NCBI RefSeq assembly: GCF_047872805.1
Contig: NZ_JBLQUK010000003.1
Location: 124,001 to 188,000, forward strand
DNA length: 64,000 nt
DNA from: Erythrobacter sp047872805
Lineage (GTDB): Bacteria; Pseudomonadota; Alphaproteobacteria; Sphingomonadales; Sphingomonadaceae
Direction of reading: 5' to 3'
Shown: positions 25,098-34,902 of the stretch, piece after piece
How the letters are laid out: each line of letters starts with the position of its first letter
How positions within the stretch are numbered: the first letter of the stretch is position 1
Translations under genes and position numbers: made by a program
The notes under the pieces: generated by a model
Database searches by the model: none
What the model was told of the DNA's origin: nothing
The model's input: only the letters and a program-made list of their open reading frames with translations

Positions 25098-26366
25098 TTA
25101 TGCCGATTGCGTCGCTAACTCTGTGGCTGAGCGAGTCTTCCGCGAAGCCGGAAATGTCTCAGCCAGCAATCTTGCCGCACGTTCCGCCGAACCTGCAGCA
25201 TAGGTCCACCCCAGCGATCCATGTGCGGTGTTGGCAATAACTCCCTGAGCGATTGACCGAATTACTGGCAGGGAATTTGGCGACATTGGACGCAAACCGG
25301 CCCATCGTAGGTCAATTGCGTTGTAATCCGCCGCCTCTGGCAAGGCCGCGCGTGCCGTCGCAATCAGCAAGTCGATGCGTGCGGGGTCCACCGCTCGGTC
25401 GCGATTGCCTAACTCTGCCAGGCCAGCAATGCGCATACGATCGCCCAAACGGGCGAAGACGATCCGGTTTGCTACATCGGTCACGCAGACAGACGGAGCC
25501 GCTGCACCGGGTTGCGCGGTGATCGAATAGCCCTTCATCGGCTGAATCGGGATCCGCACCCCGAGAAGGCGTGCAAGGCGCGGCGATCCGGTTCCTGCAC
25601 ACAGGACCAATCGGTCGGCACTGAGCTGCTTTCCACAAAGGGTTTCTATGGCGGGCTGCTGACCGGCTGAAATTGCAATTACCTCAGTGCTGAACATTGC
25701 TCTCCCGCGTCCACTGGCCAATAGCGCCTGACCAGCGCTGGTGCAGAACAGGTGGGGATCGCCGACTTCCTCGCGCGGTGTGTATAATGCGCCTGCTATG
25801 TCATTGCCGACCGGGGCCAGCATCGGTTCGATGGCGACCGCACCTGTTGAATCAACGGCATGCTGTTCGATCCCGAAGTCCCGCTTGACAGCGGCTATCT
25901 TGGACGCAGCTACAAAGCCTTCTGCACTGCGGTAAATGTGCAATTTACCTGGCATTCCCTGGTCAAATGCGAGTTTGAAATGCGCGCTCAATCGGTCAAG
26001 CGCCTTGCGTGACTCGACAGCGAGTTCCAGCCCCTCCAGCGTGTTGGACAGGAACCTGCTCGCTCTGCATTCACGCAAGAAGGCGATGCCCCAGCGAAGG
26101 AAATCAGGGTCGAGGGAAGGGTGCAGGCGAAACGCCGAGTCCGACGCAAACATCAATCCGGGCAATTGCCGCAGGGTCGATGGGCTGGCCAGCGCATCAG
26201 TGTAGGCATAGCACAATTGCGCACCATTGGCGTGGGAAGTGCCCATGCCTGGCTTTGCCGATGCATCGACAACAGTTACCCGGTGTCCTTGTTCTATAAG
26301 GGTTAGCGCAGTGGCCATCCCCACAACGCCAGCGCCAATTACGATGACGTCAAACTCTTGTTTCAT
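25098..26366 (-). CDS. D-amino-acid dehydrogenase (DadA-like FAD oxidoreductase)
   Basis: A 422-residue FAD-dependent oxidoreductase of the DAO superfamily. The N-terminal dinucleotide-binding fold reads VIVIGAGVVGMATALTLIEQ, followed by the DadA-type GTSHANGAQLCYAYTDALAS and a C-terminal FAD-contact segment NTAHGSLGWTYAAGSAE. DadA oxidises D-amino acids to 2-oxo acids and ammonia, passing electrons to the respiratory chain from the inner face of the membrane. ATG 26366 has GAGGAAG upstream. It lies between the receptor and an amino-acid permease on the same strand. The substrate range is not decided; D-amino acids released by the neighbouring deacylase and transferase are the natural candidates. 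Confidence 0.9.
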   Translation of the reverse strand: MKQEFDVIVIGAGVVGMATALTLIEQGHRVTVVDASAKPGMGTSHANGAQLCYAYTDALASPSTLRQLPGLMFASDSAFRLHPSLDPDFLRWGIAFLRECRASRFLSNTLEGLELAVESRKALDRLSAHFKLAFDQGMPGKLHIYRSAEGFVAASKIAAVKRDFGIEQHAVDSTGAVAIEPMLAPVGNDIAGALYTPREEVGDPHLFCTSAGQALLASGRGRAMFSTEVIAISAGQQPAIETLCGKQLSADRLVLCAGTGSPRLARLLGVRIPIQPMKGYSITAQPGAAAPSVCVTDVANRIVFARLGDRMRIAGLAELGNRDRAVDPARIDLLIATARAALPEAADYNAIDLRWAGLRPMSPNSLPVIRSIAQGVIANTAHGSLGWTYAAGSAERAARLLAETFPASRKTRSATELATQSA

Positions 26367-26620
26367 ATTCAATTCTTCCTCGCCCCAAGGTCGTTGGCAA
26401 GGTTCAGCAAAACGTTCGACGCATTGCGAAAAGGTCGCTGCCATGCCTGATGCCGAAATTAGGATATTGTCTGAGCTTGCCTTGGGCAGCCTGATTTTGC
26501 GCAGAGCTTGATAGCTTCAGGTTATGCCACAAATGGTCCATCAGGCCTGAGAGGCTGCACCCAAGACGGACCAGCGCAGTCGATTGATGGGGACCGGCGC
26601 GCTGTGCTTGCTGGTCGTGC

Positions 26621-27922
26621 TTACGAACTGCCCGACCTTTGCCTTTTCCCGAAGCGGGCGAGCAGATACAGCACGGTTCCTGCCAGGCACAGGATCAACA
26701 ACACCTGCCACGATGCCCATGCGGATTGTAGGGCCGCATATGCGCAAACCGCGATTGCGCCGAGCACCAACAACCAGACGATGGGCGTGCCCCGTTCCTT
26801 TTTGGGCAATGAGGCGATGCTGATGGCGTAGACCACCATGCGCGCAAGCGTGCTGACAATCGCCAGCCAGACAAAGCTGCCGGTCAATGCCAGAAAGACG
26901 ATCAAGCCGCCCATAAAGAGGATCGAATTGACTGGTGTGGCGTAAAGCTCACTCACTCTTGCAAACCAAATCGGCAAAAGCCCGTCGCGCCCCATTGCAA
27001 AGGTGGTGCGGGTCGTAGCGGTCATGCCCCCGCTGATATTGCCGAGCAGCGACGACACAGCGGCTACGGTCAGCAGCAATCCGCCCGCCGGGCCGAGCAG
27101 TTCAATCCCGAATGCCACCATCGGAGCATCGCCGCCTTCGCCCGGCTCCATTACCGCAACATAGGATAGTTGCACGATGAAATAGAGTGTCGCTGTAGCC
27201 AGGATCGTAGCGATCAAGGCGCGCGGGATTGTCCGCTGCGGGTTCGTGGTCTCGCCCGCGGGGACAACGCTGTTTTCAAATCCGACAAAGGCATAGAGAA
27301 TCAACAGGGCCGCAGCTTCAAGTTCGGTCAGCGGCGGCGGCCCGGCCGGCGCGGTGATCGATCCTCCAGCGACCACCAAACCGAAAATCGCAATGAAAAT
27401 CAGTGGCAAGGCCTTGAGCAAGGTAAGTGCATCAATCAGCTGGACTGCGCGTTTCAGCCCGACAATATTGATGAATGTGATCGCCGCCACCACGACCAGT
27501 ATTCCGGCAGCGCGCATCGCTCCATCGGCGAACGGAAGCCATAGGGTCGCCAGATAAGCGATCAGAACATTCGTGTTGGCGGCAAGCGATGTCAGTTTCG
27601 CAACATAATAAAGCCAACCGGCCTGGAACGAGGCCACTGGTCCAAATACTGCTGCGTAAACGACCGGGCCACCTGAGGTCGGGTGATGGGCTGCCACCTT
27701 GGCAAATGGCACGGCGATCACCAGAACCAGGAGACCGAACAAGGGAAACAGCCAAGGGCTGAAATCGCCGAATTGCAAATAGAGGACAGCGGGAAGCGCA
27801 AAAATTCCTGCGCCAACGACTCCATTGAATGACAGGAATGCCGACCCAAAGAAACCGATATCGCGGTTAAGAGCGTCGTCCTGCACGCCGTTATTTTCAT
27901 TTGCCATCTTGAGCAACCCCAT
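26621..27922 (-). CDS. APC-superfamily amino-acid permease
   Basis: 433 residues with 12 predicted membrane helices. The APC signature in TM1, FNGVVGAGIFALPAVLYLQF, has the unwound GxG region that binds the amino-acid backbone; further conserved parts are GGPVVYAAVFGP and FVGFENSVVPAGETTNPQRT. It imports amino acids across the inner membrane by proton symport or exchange. An alternative start is ATG 27907 (MANENNGV). It is transcribed toward DadA (a 254-base gap separates them) and diverges from ggt. Uptake of D- or gamma-derived amino acids is inferred from context. Confidence 0.92.
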   Translation of the reverse strand: MGLLKMANENNGVQDDALNRDIGFFGSAFLSFNGVVGAGIFALPAVLYLQFGDFSPWLFPLFGLLVLVIAVPFAKVAAHHPTSGGPVVYAAVFGPVASFQAGWLYYVAKLTSLAANTNVLIAYLATLWLPFADGAMRAAGILVVVAAITFINIVGLKRAVQLIDALTLLKALPLIFIAIFGLVVAGGSITAPAGPPPLTELEAAALLILYAFVGFENSVVPAGETTNPQRTIPRALIATILATATLYFIVQLSYVAVMEPGEGGDAPMVAFGIELLGPAGGLLLTVAAVSSLLGNISGGMTATTRTTFAMGRDGLLPIWFARVSELYATPVNSILFMGGLIVFLALTGSFVWLAIVSTLARMVVYAISIASLPKKERGTPIVWLLVLGAIAVCAYAALQSAWASWQVLLILCLAGTVLYLLARFGKRQRSGSS

Positions 27923-28411
27923 GTGATCCGAAATTGGACCAAGGGTTTGTGACTAACGTTGCAATTTCCCAACGCAACTTGGCTGGGGGACTAGCGGAAC
28001 GAAATCGTGTATGGATGACCAACGGTTCGATTGATCAAAAACTGCCCTTTGGATAATTAATAGAGGGGTAAGGGCCGGTGGAATTACGCCGCTCTGTGTC
28101 CTTTGTATCGGGCAGAACGCGCAGATTACCGCGATTTTCAAACGGGCAGGGTGCCATTGTGCCGACTGGCTTCGCGCCGCATTCCAAAGCCATTTTGCGG
28201 ATCGTTGTCCTATGCCTCAGAGTTATGGTCATAGGAACAGATGGAAATGCATGTAGGCTGGCGCAACCGGGCTTGCGCGGGCAGTTTGCTCTCAACCAGA
28301 TAAAAAGCTGCCAGAACGCATTGGATGAGATAGGTTGTTATCATGAATTGTTTGCAAGAATGCGTCCTTTGCCAGTCTCAAAGCGATAGCTTGTCAGAGC
28401 GATCCGAGGTC
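27923..28411. promoter_or_regulatory. Divergent control region between permease and ggt
   Basis: 489 bases without a recognised gene, between divergent operons. An interrupted palindrome GTTGC-N11-GCAAC lies at 27958-27978, 36 bases upstream of the permease start. Its shape is that of LysR-type operators, and a LysR gene (30207-31115) follows ggt. No clear -35/-10 pair was assigned. Confidence 0.45.
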
Positions 28412-30151
28412 ATGACAAAATTGGTCGCCATATTTGCGCGTGTCCTTGCCTCGATCGCATTGGTCAGCCTCGCCATACCGGCACATTCTCAGCACAATGA
28501 GATTGTCGAAAACCTCAGTCCACGTATCCAGCAACCTGTCTACGGTTCCAGTGGCATGGTCGTAAGCCAGAACGGTCTCGCCAGCGAAGTCGGCGCGCAA
28601 GTGCTGCGAGATGGTGGCAATGCGATTGATGCAGCTGTCGCTACGGGCTTTGCGCTGGCGGTCACTTTGCCGCGCGCGGGGAATATTGGCGGCGGCGGGT
28701 TCATGGTCGTCTATCTTGGCGAAGAACGCCGCTCCCTCGTGATTGATTATCGCACCATCGCACCAGCGGCTGCCCGGACCGAGATGTATATAGACAGCGA
28801 TGGAAATGAGAGTGCCGCTGCTTCGAGTGGCTATATCGCTCCCTCAGTACCTGGTACCGTTGCGGGCCTTTATCATGCACACCAGCGCTATGGACGCCTC
28901 CCGTGGGAACGTGTGGTCGCACCGGCCATTCGACTTGCAGAAGAGGGATTTGCGCTCAGCCATGAACATGTCGCAGTGTTTGCTGCCGGCAAGGGACGGA
29001 TCATGCGCAGCGACGCGGCATTCAGTGCCTATTTCAAACCCGATGGTTCGGCTTACGCCCCCGGTGAAATACTCCGGCAACCCGATATGGCGTGGACTCT
29101 GCGACAGATTTCGCAATTTGGTGCCAACGGTTTTTATTCGGGTGAAGTGGCGCGCAAGATTGCCGAAGACATGGCCCGTCACGGCGGGTTGATTACACAA
29201 GCTGATCTGAGCGCATACAGGCCGATTGAACGAGAGGCAGTGAGCGGCACATATCGCGGCCTGACCGTCATCAGCGCTCCGCCAGTAAGTTCAGGTGGTA
29301 CGGCCCTGATTGAAATGCTCAACTTGCTGGAGCCGTATGATCTGGCATCGATGGGGGCTGGCTCGGCAGCCAGTCTGCATCTGCTGTCCGAAGTCATGAA
29401 ACTTGGAACGGTAGATCGGCGGAAATATATTGGCGACCCTGCCTTCTTCCGCTTGCCAGTCGAACAACTGATTTCAAAGGAATATGCCCGCGAGCGTGGC
29501 CAGCGAATTTCTCTCACTCGTGCCCTGCACCCGCGCGATCATGCGCAAGTCGATCCGTGGAGCTTTGAAAGCCAGAACACAACCCATTTTTCGGTTGCAG
29601 ATGCAGAAGGAAATGCCGTCAGCAATACCTATACTCTGGGATCGGATTTTGGCTCTGGGGTGATGGTAGAAGGGGCAGGTTTCCTGCTCGACAATCAGAT
29701 GAATAATTTCTCTCACGAGGTTGCCTATCGCGCTGAACGCGACGGTCGACAGGCTCCGGTGAATGCCTTGGCGCCAGGAAAACGGATGTCTTCCAGCATG
29801 ACACCAACCATCATATTGAAGGATAATCAGCCATGGCTGGTCACGGGATCGCCGGGAGGCAGCACGATTATCGGCAATGTCCTGCAGGTCATTGTTGGCG
29901 TAGTCGATTTTGGCCTGAACGCGGCAGAGGCGACCAATCAACCGCGCATCCATCAGGAAGGCACCAATCTGCTGAGCATCGAACAGGCGCTCAATCCCGA
30001 TACACAAGCAATCCTGTCCAGCATGGGGCACGAATTGCGGGTGAGCGATTTTGCCTTTGGCAGCGCCCAAACAATCATGATTGAACCTGGAAATCGATTT
30101 AGCGGCGCTGCCGACCCGCGCCGACCAGATGCGCTTGCAGTTGCGCCCTAA
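28412..30151 (+). CDS. ggt: Gamma-glutamyltransferase / gamma-glutamyl hydrolase
   Basis: 579 residues with a signal peptide (LASIALVSLAIPAHSQ), so periplasmic. It is an N-terminal-nucleophile enzyme made as a precursor that cuts itself before the Thr in SQNTTHFSVADAEGNAVSNT, giving large and small subunits. Substrate-site motifs are intact: GNAIDAAVATGFALAVT, GNIGGGGFMV, SSSMTPTII and TGSPGGSTIIGNVLQV. It releases glutamate from gamma-glutamyl peptides or glutathione; in this setting gamma-D-glutamyl compounds from peptidoglycan or poly-gamma-glutamate are attractive substrates (inference). ATG 28412 is preceded by GAGG; earlier in-frame starts give no signal peptide. The LysR gene follows 55 bases on. 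Confidence 0.95.
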   Translation: MTKLVAIFARVLASIALVSLAIPAHSQHNEIVENLSPRIQQPVYGSSGMVVSQNGLASEVGAQVLRDGGNAIDAAVATGFALAVTLPRAGNIGGGGFMVVYLGEERRSLVIDYRTIAPAAARTEMYIDSDGNESAAASSGYIAPSVPGTVAGLYHAHQRYGRLPWERVVAPAIRLAEEGFALSHEHVAVFAAGKGRIMRSDAAFSAYFKPDGSAYAPGEILRQPDMAWTLRQISQFGANGFYSGEVARKIAEDMARHGGLITQADLSAYRPIEREAVSGTYRGLTVISAPPVSSGGTALIEMLNLLEPYDLASMGAGSAASLHLLSEVMKLGTVDRRKYIGDPAFFRLPVEQLISKEYARERGQRISLTRALHPRDHAQVDPWSFESQNTTHFSVADAEGNAVSNTYTLGSDFGSGVMVEGAGFLLDNQMNNFSHEVAYRAERDGRQAPVNALAPGKRMSSSMTPTIILKDNQPWLVTGSPGGSTIIGNVLQVIVGVVDFGLNAAEATNQPRIHQEGTNLLSIEQALNPDTQAILSSMGHELRVSDFAFGSAQTIMIEPGNRFSGAADPRRPDALAVAP

Positions 30152-30206
30152 AGGTGCTGACAGAGTTGCCGGAAGCATTTTTGCTGACCAGAACAGAAGG
30201 CACGGC

Positions 30207-31115
30207 ATGCGGCTTCGCCATATAGAGATATTCTACGCGGTTTATGCCAATGGCTCGATCACCGCGGCGGCTCACGTCCTGAATGTCTCGCAACCCTCTG
30301 TCAGCAAGGCATTGATGCATGCCGAAAGTCAGATCGGTTTTCCATTGTTCAAGCGCACTGCTGGCCGGTTGATTCCCACCGAGGAAGCGCATGTCCTGTT
30401 CGAAGAAGTGCGCCCGATCTTCGAACGGCTCGAAACCTTGCGACTGGTTGCTCACAATCTCCGGTCGGGATCCGGCGGACATATTCGGCTCGCGGTGGTT
30501 CCGGCACTGGCGCTTGATGTTGCCCCGATTGCTATATCAAACTTTCGCGCCATCAATCCTGGCGTCAATTTCTCGGTAAAGGTGCTGCACCATGATGAGG
30601 TTGATCGCACCTTATTGACGCGTGAAACCGATGTGGCGATTGTCTACGATCCGGTGGAGCACCCGCTATTGCAGACCTTCAAGGTTGGATCGGGCGAAAT
30701 CATAGCGCTGAGCCGGCGCAGCGAATTGACAGATTCTGATAAGCGGTTGACTCTCAATCAATTGGCGGACGTGCCCTACATCGGATCGGCTGATACGGGC
30801 CCGGTTAGTGACATTCTTGACATTGCATTGGCGCGCCGATCGCTGGTTCTCAACGAAGTGGTGTCGGTCGATGCCTATTACGCCGCGGTCGAGCTGGTCA
30901 GGCGCGGGGGAGGGGTTGCGCTGGTTGATGAATACACCGCCAAATCGAGGCTCGCGGATGGCCTGAGCACGCATCATCTCGAAGCTGATCTGAGTTTTGG
31001 TGTTTATTGCGTCCATGCGGCCGATCGTCCTTTGTCACGGCTGGCGCGCACGTTTGTGACCGAGTTCAAACTTCAACTGCGTCAGGCCCGAAGCCGGCAT
31101 AACCTCACGGCATAG
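30207..31115 (+). CDS. LysR-family regulator of the D-amino-acid cluster
   Basis: 302 residues. The N-terminal HTH (MRLRHIEIFYAVYANGSIT, LNVSQPSVSKALMHAESQIG) is followed by a LysR substrate-binding domain (residues 90-295). The start is ATG 30207, where the conserved RLRHIEIF N-terminus begins. It sits between ggt and the dgcN operon, all on one strand, and is the only regulator in the cluster, so it is the natural controller of both. The inducer could be D-Glu or an N-acyl derivative (inference). It lacks the Cys pair of OxyR. Confidence 0.9.
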   Translation: MRLRHIEIFYAVYANGSITAAAHVLNVSQPSVSKALMHAESQIGFPLFKRTAGRLIPTEEAHVLFEEVRPIFERLETLRLVAHNLRSGSGGHIRLAVVPALALDVAPIAISNFRAINPGVNFSVKVLHHDEVDRTLLTRETDVAIVYDPVEHPLLQTFKVGSGEIIALSRRSELTDSDKRLTLNQLADVPYIGSADTGPVSDILDIALARRSLVLNEVVSVDAYYAAVELVRRGGGVALVDEYTAKSRLADGLSTHHLEADLSFGVYCVHAADRPLSRLARTFVTEFKLQLRQARSRHNLTA

Positions 31116-31202
31116 CATCCGGCGCGATTGGAAATAGCTGGTCACGGATCAGTCCGTCATGTCAGCTACTCAATAAGATGCGCTGAGCTACTGGAGGATG
31201 CT

Positions 31203-32216
31203 TTGATCTCGGGTCCATATCTGCTTTATCTTGGCGAAGCCGCTGATCCTATATCGGTAAAGACAGCGCGCGGGATCGCGCAGTGGCGCCCGGACGCTTG
31301 TATTGGTCAGCGGCGCTTGCCCGGCTGTGAAATCGACCTTGGCTTGGCTGATCTTACCTATGCCGAGGCAGCTGCCGCCGGTGCGAAGATCATGGTGATC
31401 GGCGATGCCAATGCGGGAGGTGTGTTGCGAACAAGCGCGCATCCTGAGATCATTGCCGCGTTGGAAGCGGGTCTTGATGTCGCATCAGGTTTGCATCAGC
31501 GGCTTAAGGATGTTGCCGCGATCCAGGACACGGCCCAGCGGTTGGGCCGAACATTGCACGATGTCCGTGATGCGCCAGAGGGGCTGAAAGTAGGCACGGG
31601 CAAGCCGCGGGCGGGGCTTCGTCTGCTGACCGTCGGAACAGATTGTTCGGTCGGGAAAATGTATACCAGTCTGGCGCTTGAGCAAGAAATGCGGGCACGC
31701 AGTATCCCTGCTGACTTCAAGGCAACCGGGCAGACCGGCGTTCTGATTTCAGGAAACGGCATAGCAATTGATGCAGTGGTCGCTGATTTTATCTCAGGCG
31801 CAGTAGAACAGCTTGCCCCTGCGCGGAATGTCCCCGGCTGGGATATTATCGAGGGGCAGGGGTCGCTCTTCCATCCATCCTATGCCGGCGTGTCGCTGGG
31901 TTTGCTACACGGCGCTCAGCCGCACGCTCTGGTGCTGTGTCATGAAGCTGGCAGGCCGCATATTCGCGGTCTTGAAGGTCGCCCATTGCCAGGATTCGCC
32001 GAATGCATTGATGCCAATCTTGCTGCCGCGCGTCTTACCAATCCGACGGTCCGCGCCATCGGCGTGAGTGTGAACACCTCCAGACTTGACCCACGCGAGC
32101 GCCGGGCATTTTGCGAGAATCTGTCTGATACGCTGGGATTGCCTTGCCAGGACCCTCTCATCGACGGTGTTGGCCAAATTGTGGACAATCTGATCGCATG
32201 CTTCGAACCCTCATAA
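31203..32216 (+). CDS. dgcN: DUF1611 protein, probable D-glutamate N-acetyltransferase DgcN
   Basis: 337 residues from TTG 31203, chosen because GGAGG (31193-31197) precedes it and the product then begins with the family N-terminus SGPYLLYLGEAADP. The protein has a Rossmann-like first half (KIMVIGDANAGGVL) and a second half with a P-loop-like LLTVGTDCSVGKMYTSLALE and the conserved WDIIEGQGSLFHPSYAGVS. DUF1611 proteins paired with an enolase-type epimerase have been shown in Pseudoalteromonas to acetylate D-Glu (DgcN) before racemisation by DgcA. Here dgcA overlaps by 19 bases. Function is assigned by family and pairing, not by residues tested here. Confidence 0.82.
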   Translation: MISGPYLLYLGEAADPISVKTARGIAQWRPDACIGQRRLPGCEIDLGLADLTYAEAAAAGAKIMVIGDANAGGVLRTSAHPEIIAALEAGLDVASGLHQRLKDVAAIQDTAQRLGRTLHDVRDAPEGLKVGTGKPRAGLRLLTVGTDCSVGKMYTSLALEQEMRARSIPADFKATGQTGVLISGNGIAIDAVVADFISGAVEQLAPARNVPGWDIIEGQGSLFHPSYAGVSLGLLHGAQPHALVLCHEAGRPHIRGLEGRPLPGFAECIDANLAAARLTNPTVRAIGVSVNTSRLDPRERRAFCENLSDTLGLPCQDPLIDGVGQIVDNLIACFEPS

Positions 32217-33208
32217 TCAAGCCCGAGAGCCTGCCGCTGCGGACTCCATTCCGCATATCAAGGGGCGTCAAAACCGCCACTGAGGTGGTCGTAGTCGAAT
32301 TGCACGAGGAAGGTCTCGTTGGGCGCGGAGAGTGTGTCCCCTATCCCCGTTATGGCGAAAGCTGTGCCAACGTGATCGCGCAATTACAGCCGTTGGAGGC
32401 ACGGATTGCTGCGGGGGAACCGTTCGATAATCTGGCAGGCTACTTGCCAGCTGGTGCTGCCCGCAACGCGCTTGATTGCGCTATTTGGGATTTGCTTGCA
32501 CGGCGAACCGGACAGACTGTGGCAGAGCGGCTTGGGCGGGAGCATCCCGCTTCGCTGGCTGCGGCGATCACGATCGGCCTCGATAGCGTGGGCGCGATGC
32601 GGGCTGCGGCGCAACAAGCAGCCGGATCACCGATTATCAAGGTCAAGCTGGATGCCGATGATGCTCCAGCGAGGTTCGAAGCGGTTGCCGAGGCAGCCCA
32701 AGGCTCGCAGTTCATCATCGACCCGAATGAAAGCTGGAATATCGCCACATTGCGGCAGATGGAATCGGTTGTTGCGCGCTATCGGGTGATGATGGTTGAG
32801 CAACCGCTGCCCGCTGATGCCGATGAAGATTTGCGCGACCTCGATTATCCTGCGCCAATCTGCGCGGATGAAGCGGTTCATACCACGGACGATCTGGATG
32901 CAATTGGCGACAAATATTCCGTGGTCAATATCAAGCTGGATAAGACCGGCGGGCTGACCGAGGCGCTGCGGCTTCAGGCTGCGGCACGAGCAGGCGGGTT
33001 TCAGGTCATGACGGGCTGCATGATCTGCAGTTCCCTTTCGATTGCACCGGCGCTGTTTATCGCCAGCGCCAGCGACTTTGCTGATCTCGACGGACCTTGG
33101 TGGCTGGCACAGGATCGGGACGGCGGCTGCCGGTTTGAAAATGGCATGATCTTGCCACCGCGTCCCGGCTTTTGGGGCGATTTGGGAATGAAAGGGGAAG
33201 CGGAATGA
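32198..33208 (+). CDS. dgcA: Enolase-superfamily epimerase, probable N-acetyl-D-glutamate racemase DgcA
   Basis: 336 residues, muconate-lactonizing subgroup. The catalytic set is visible: KxK lysine in PIIKVKLDADD, metal ligands Asp in FIIDPNESWN, Glu in VEQPLPADA and Asp in ICADEAVHTTDD, the second lysine in NIKLDKTGG, and the DxD of dipeptide epimerases in FADLDGPWW. Such enzymes invert the alpha carbon of an acylated amino acid. In the DgcN/DgcA pathway this turns N-acetyl-D-Glu into N-acetyl-L-Glu, which is then deacetylated. A dipeptide (for example L-Ala-D/L-Glu) epimerase is the alternative. The start overlaps dgcN, and the stop overlaps the next start (ATGA). Confidence 0.85.
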   Translation: MLRTLIIKPESLPLRTPFRISRGVKTATEVVVVELHEEGLVGRGECVPYPRYGESCANVIAQLQPLEARIAAGEPFDNLAGYLPAGAARNALDCAIWDLLARRTGQTVAERLGREHPASLAAAITIGLDSVGAMRAAAQQAAGSPIIKVKLDADDAPARFEAVAEAAQGSQFIIDPNESWNIATLRQMESVVARYRVMMVEQPLPADADEDLRDLDYPAPICADEAVHTTDDLDAIGDKYSVVNIKLDKTGGLTEALRLQAAARAGGFQVMTGCMICSSLSIAPALFIASASDFADLDGPWWLAQDRDGGCRFENGMILPPRPGFWGDLGMKGEAE

Positions 33209-34827
33209 CCAAACCTATCAGAGCACGGATCGTGTGCTGGCAAAGCAGTGCACTGGCGCTCGCGCTGGCATTGTCTGGCTCGCTAACGATGGCAGCTCAT
33301 GCCAATCCATCGCAAGATGCCGAAGTCCTGATTGCCAATGGGCTGGTTTATACTGGCGAGGACAAGCCGGGGATCTGGGCAGATGTGGCCTTGACCGGGG
33401 ATCGGATCATTTTTGTCGGCGATGCCAAGGCCGAAGGCATCACGGCGAAGCGCACAATTGATGCCACAGGGATGGTCGTTTCGCCTGGCCTGATTGATGT
33501 GCACACCCATTCGGAAGCCGAGTTGACATCGCAAGATGCGGCTGAGCGGCGCGTTCCCAATCATACATTGCAAGGTGTCTCGACCATCTTCATTGGCAAT
33601 GACGGGGGCGGGACACCGGATATTTCGGCGATGGCGGCGCGGCTGCGGACAGCCCCGGCGGCGGTCAATGTCGCTCAGTTTGTCGGCTTTGGCGAAGTGC
33701 GCAAACGGGTGATCGGCGAAACCGCGCGTGCAGCATCGCCAGACGAGCTTGCGGCAATGCGCAACATGGTTGGTGGCGCGATGTGCGAAGGTGCCCTCGG
33801 ATTGTCGGCGGGGCTTTACTATGCTCCGCAAAGTTATGCGACGACGAACGAAGTGATTGCGTTGGCTGAAGAGGCTGGATGGCGTGGTGGCATCTATGAC
33901 ACCCACTTACGCGATGAAAGCTCTGACAATATCGGCCTGATCGCGGCGGTCAATGAAGCGCTTGAGATCGGCTTGCGGGCGAGCATTCCGGTGCATATTG
34001 CCCATATCAAGGCGCAAGGCGTCGATGTTCATGGCAAGAGCACCGAAGTGATCGGCATCATTAATGCCGCGCGTGCTCGCGGTCAGAACGTGACCGCCGA
34101 CCAATACCCTTGGATTGCTTCGGGAACGCGCGTGAGCAATGCGCTGGTCCCGCGCTGGGCGATGGACGGTGGGATGAGTGAGGTGGTTAGCCGCTTGGGT
34201 GATCCCTCGCTGCAAGACCGGCTTGAGCGCGAAATGGCCGACAATATCCGCCGCAGGGGAGGCCCGGAATCGATCCTGCTGACCAGCGGGCCGCATAGCG
34301 GGATCACGCTGGGGGCGCTGGCGCAGCAATGGGGTGTTACCCCGGTTGAGGCCGGTATGCGGGTGGTGCGCGATGAAGGCGATGCGCGGATTGCCTCCTT
34401 CAATATGACCACGTCGGATATGGAAAACTTTGCACGGCAGGAATGGGTCATCTCCAGCTCCGACGCATCGACAGGCCATCCGCGCAAATTCGGCAGCATG
34501 CCGCTGCGCTGGCGCGCTCTGGTGCGCAAGCGGGAAGTGCTGACAGCGCAGCAATTCATCCACCGCAGCACCGGGTTGACCGCCGACATCTATGGTTTGA
34601 CTGATCGCGGCTATCTGCGCCGGGGAGCTTTTGCCGACGTGCTGGTGTTCGATCCGCGCAATTTCCGCGAAAACGCCGATTTTGCCAACCCGACGCTGCT
34701 ATCCCAAGGCGTGCAGTTCCTGTTCGTCAATGGCACGCCGGTTGTCGAGGCGGGCAATCCCACGAGTGCCTTGCCCGGCTCTGCGCTGCTCAAGCCGCGC
34801 GCCGCTGGCTGGCAATGTCCATCGTAA
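33205..34827 (+). CDS. Exported N-acyl-D-amino-acid deacylase (amidohydrolase)
   Basis: 540 residues with a signal peptide (ALALALALSGSLTMAAHA), placing it in the periplasm. It is a metal-dependent amidohydrolase: HxH in GLIDVHTHSEAEL, HIAHIKAQGVDVHG in the middle and the catalytic Asp in WVISSSDASTGHP near the end, with flanking beta domains. The layout and motifs match D-aminoacylases, which release D-amino acids from N-acyl forms. One oddity: D-aminoacylases have GNCG, with the Cys as bridging metal ligand, but here the segment reads FIGNDGGG, so Asp replaces Cys. ATG 33205 overlaps the dgcA stop. It would feed D-amino acids to the permease, DadA and DgcN. Confidence 0.88.
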   Translation: MTKPIRARIVCWQSSALALALALSGSLTMAAHANPSQDAEVLIANGLVYTGEDKPGIWADVALTGDRIIFVGDAKAEGITAKRTIDATGMVVSPGLIDVHTHSEAELTSQDAAERRVPNHTLQGVSTIFIGNDGGGTPDISAMAARLRTAPAAVNVAQFVGFGEVRKRVIGETARAASPDELAAMRNMVGGAMCEGALGLSAGLYYAPQSYATTNEVIALAEEAGWRGGIYDTHLRDESSDNIGLIAAVNEALEIGLRASIPVHIAHIKAQGVDVHGKSTEVIGIINAARARGQNVTADQYPWIASGTRVSNALVPRWAMDGGMSEVVSRLGDPSLQDRLEREMADNIRRRGGPESILLTSGPHSGITLGALAQQWGVTPVEAGMRVVRDEGDARIASFNMTTSDMENFARQEWVISSSDASTGHPRKFGSMPLRWRALVRKREVLTAQQFIHRSTGLTADIYGLTDRGYLRRGAFADVLVFDPRNFRENADFANPTLLSQGVQFLFVNGTPVVEAGNPTSALPGSALLKPRAAGWQCPS

Positions 34828-34902
34828 ATCAGGGACCTATCACCCTGAAGCCCGACTTTTGAGCAATCCCATTAACCGATTTCCCGATTTAGCGAGGTTA
34901 CC

